Part shown: in pieces, positions 63,430 to 64,000 of the stretch
Layout of the letters: every line of letters starts with the position of its first letter
How positions within the stretch are numbered: the stretch's first letter is position 1
DNA from: Spirometra erinaceieuropaei
Taxonomy: Eukaryota; Platyhelminthes; Cestoda; Diphyllobothriidea; Diphyllobothriidae
Direction of reading: 5' to 3'
Length of the DNA: 64,000 bases
Assembly (NCBI GenBank): GCA_902702965.1
Contig: CACRXP010000007.1
Span: 353,847 to 417,846 of the forward strand
Translations under genes and position numbers: made by a program
The notes under the pieces: generated by a model
What the model was told of the DNA's origin: nothing
Database searches by the model: none
Seen by the model: only the letters and a program-made list of their open reading frames with translations

Positions 63430-63860
63430 TAGTAGTTAGAGGGCACCATTGGAGCGGAGCTAGGTGATGGAATTGCACACAGCCCCAAAGCCACCATGCG
63501 CAGTAAGGTCATGAAAATTAATGACCGGTTAAAGTCTGAGGGGCAGTCAGGAGTAGTGTATCGCATCCCATGCCAAAACTGTCCCTGCAATTACACAGTC
63601 CAGACTGGACGCACGTTGGGATCGCGCATACACGAAAATAAGCTAGCTGTGCGACGAGGCACGTATTATCACAAGTGGCCGCCCACACCTACGAAGCTGG
63701 TCATGAGTTTAACTTCGCAGCCACCAAAATAGTCGCCCACGCCGGAAACAAAACAAGCCGAGAATTGATCGAGGCCCGCGCCTCGGATGAGAACCCAGTC
63801 AGTCGATTTATCAGTCTGGCGCCGGCGTACTGAGCCCTGTGCATTTACATCCAGTCTTGT
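63430..63860 (+). pseudogene. PLE GIY-YIG endonuclease fragment
   Basis: RSKVMKINDRLKSEGQSGVV continues to YRIPCQNCPCNYTVQTGRTL and SRIHENKLAVRRG, then after a frameshift GHEFNFAATKIVAHAGNKTS and SRELIEAR. The YIG glycine is replaced (YTVQTGR) and the EH is EN. It is the same sub-lineage as the copy at 60.4-61.1 kb (CPCHYTGQTVRR). It runs into a TAC triplet tract, as PLE 3' ends elsewhere in this window abut microsatellites. Confidence 0.75.
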
Positions 63861-63910
63861 GCCCTGGGCCGATGATTGGCTTACAAACCCTATAACTGCC
63901 CCTTGTTCTG

Positions 63911-63911
63911 T

Positions 63912-64000
<89 letters not shown>
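63911..64000. repeat. (TAC)n microsatellite reaching the window edge
   Basis: An uninterrupted TAC/ACT run of at least 85 bp; its true length is cut off by the window. Confidence 0.95.

Overview
The window looks like nuclear DNA of a parasitic flatworm, most likely a tapeworm. That rests on three conserved animal genes with split coding sequence, several introns of only 29-40 nt (very short introns near gene starts are known from flatworms), and a dense load of Penelope-like elements (PLEs) with GIY-YIG endonucleases, CR1-like and RTE-like LINEs, tRNA-headed SINEs and triplet microsatellites. The species is inferred and untested. No bacterial, phage or CRISPR features were seen. A 62-base run of N marks an assembly gap.

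Layout. (1) About 1-22.7 kb, minus strand: UNC45, the myosin/Hsp90 co-chaperone. Nine exons join in phase into 651 codons (TPR module, central armadillo region, start of the UCS domain); the C-terminal exons lie left of the window. Its introns carry PLE debris, SINEs, foldback elements, a 131-bp minisatellite and a tandem duplication of about 0.8 kb. (2) 22.7-38.7 kb: a repeat block with two nested LINE complexes. One CR1-like copy (23.35-26.57 kb) is interrupted by two other LINE fragments. A near full-length CR1-like LINE (30.2-35.65 kb) sits inside the reverse transcriptase of another LINE (29.3-37.5 kb). (3) 38.7-43.1 kb, plus strand: a complete gene for the ciliary coiled-coil protein CCDC113 (CFAP263), 8 exons, 365 aa. 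(4) 43-48.7 kb: mostly unrecognised sequence and one well preserved PLE 3' end with hammerhead-like ribozymes. (5) 48.7-63.2 kb, minus strand: COG1 (Golgi tethering complex subunit 1), seven in-phase exons giving the C-terminal 720 residues; the N-terminus lies beyond the right edge. Its introns hold foldback elements, a long ACT-triplet tract, SINEs, a deletion-derivative PLE, an RTE-like LINE remnant and a PLE GIY-YIG fragment.

The three host genes are functionally unrelated (myosin folding, ciliary axoneme, Golgi tethering), so no operon-like logic is proposed. The least expected biology is in the PLEs: hammerhead-like motifs in direct and inverted orientation, one sharing sequence with the end of the PLE reading frame, and one PLE repeat that abuts and appears to supply a COG1 splice acceptor. 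Exon boundaries were set by hand from GT/AG sites, phase continuity and family resemblance; no search or transcript data were available.
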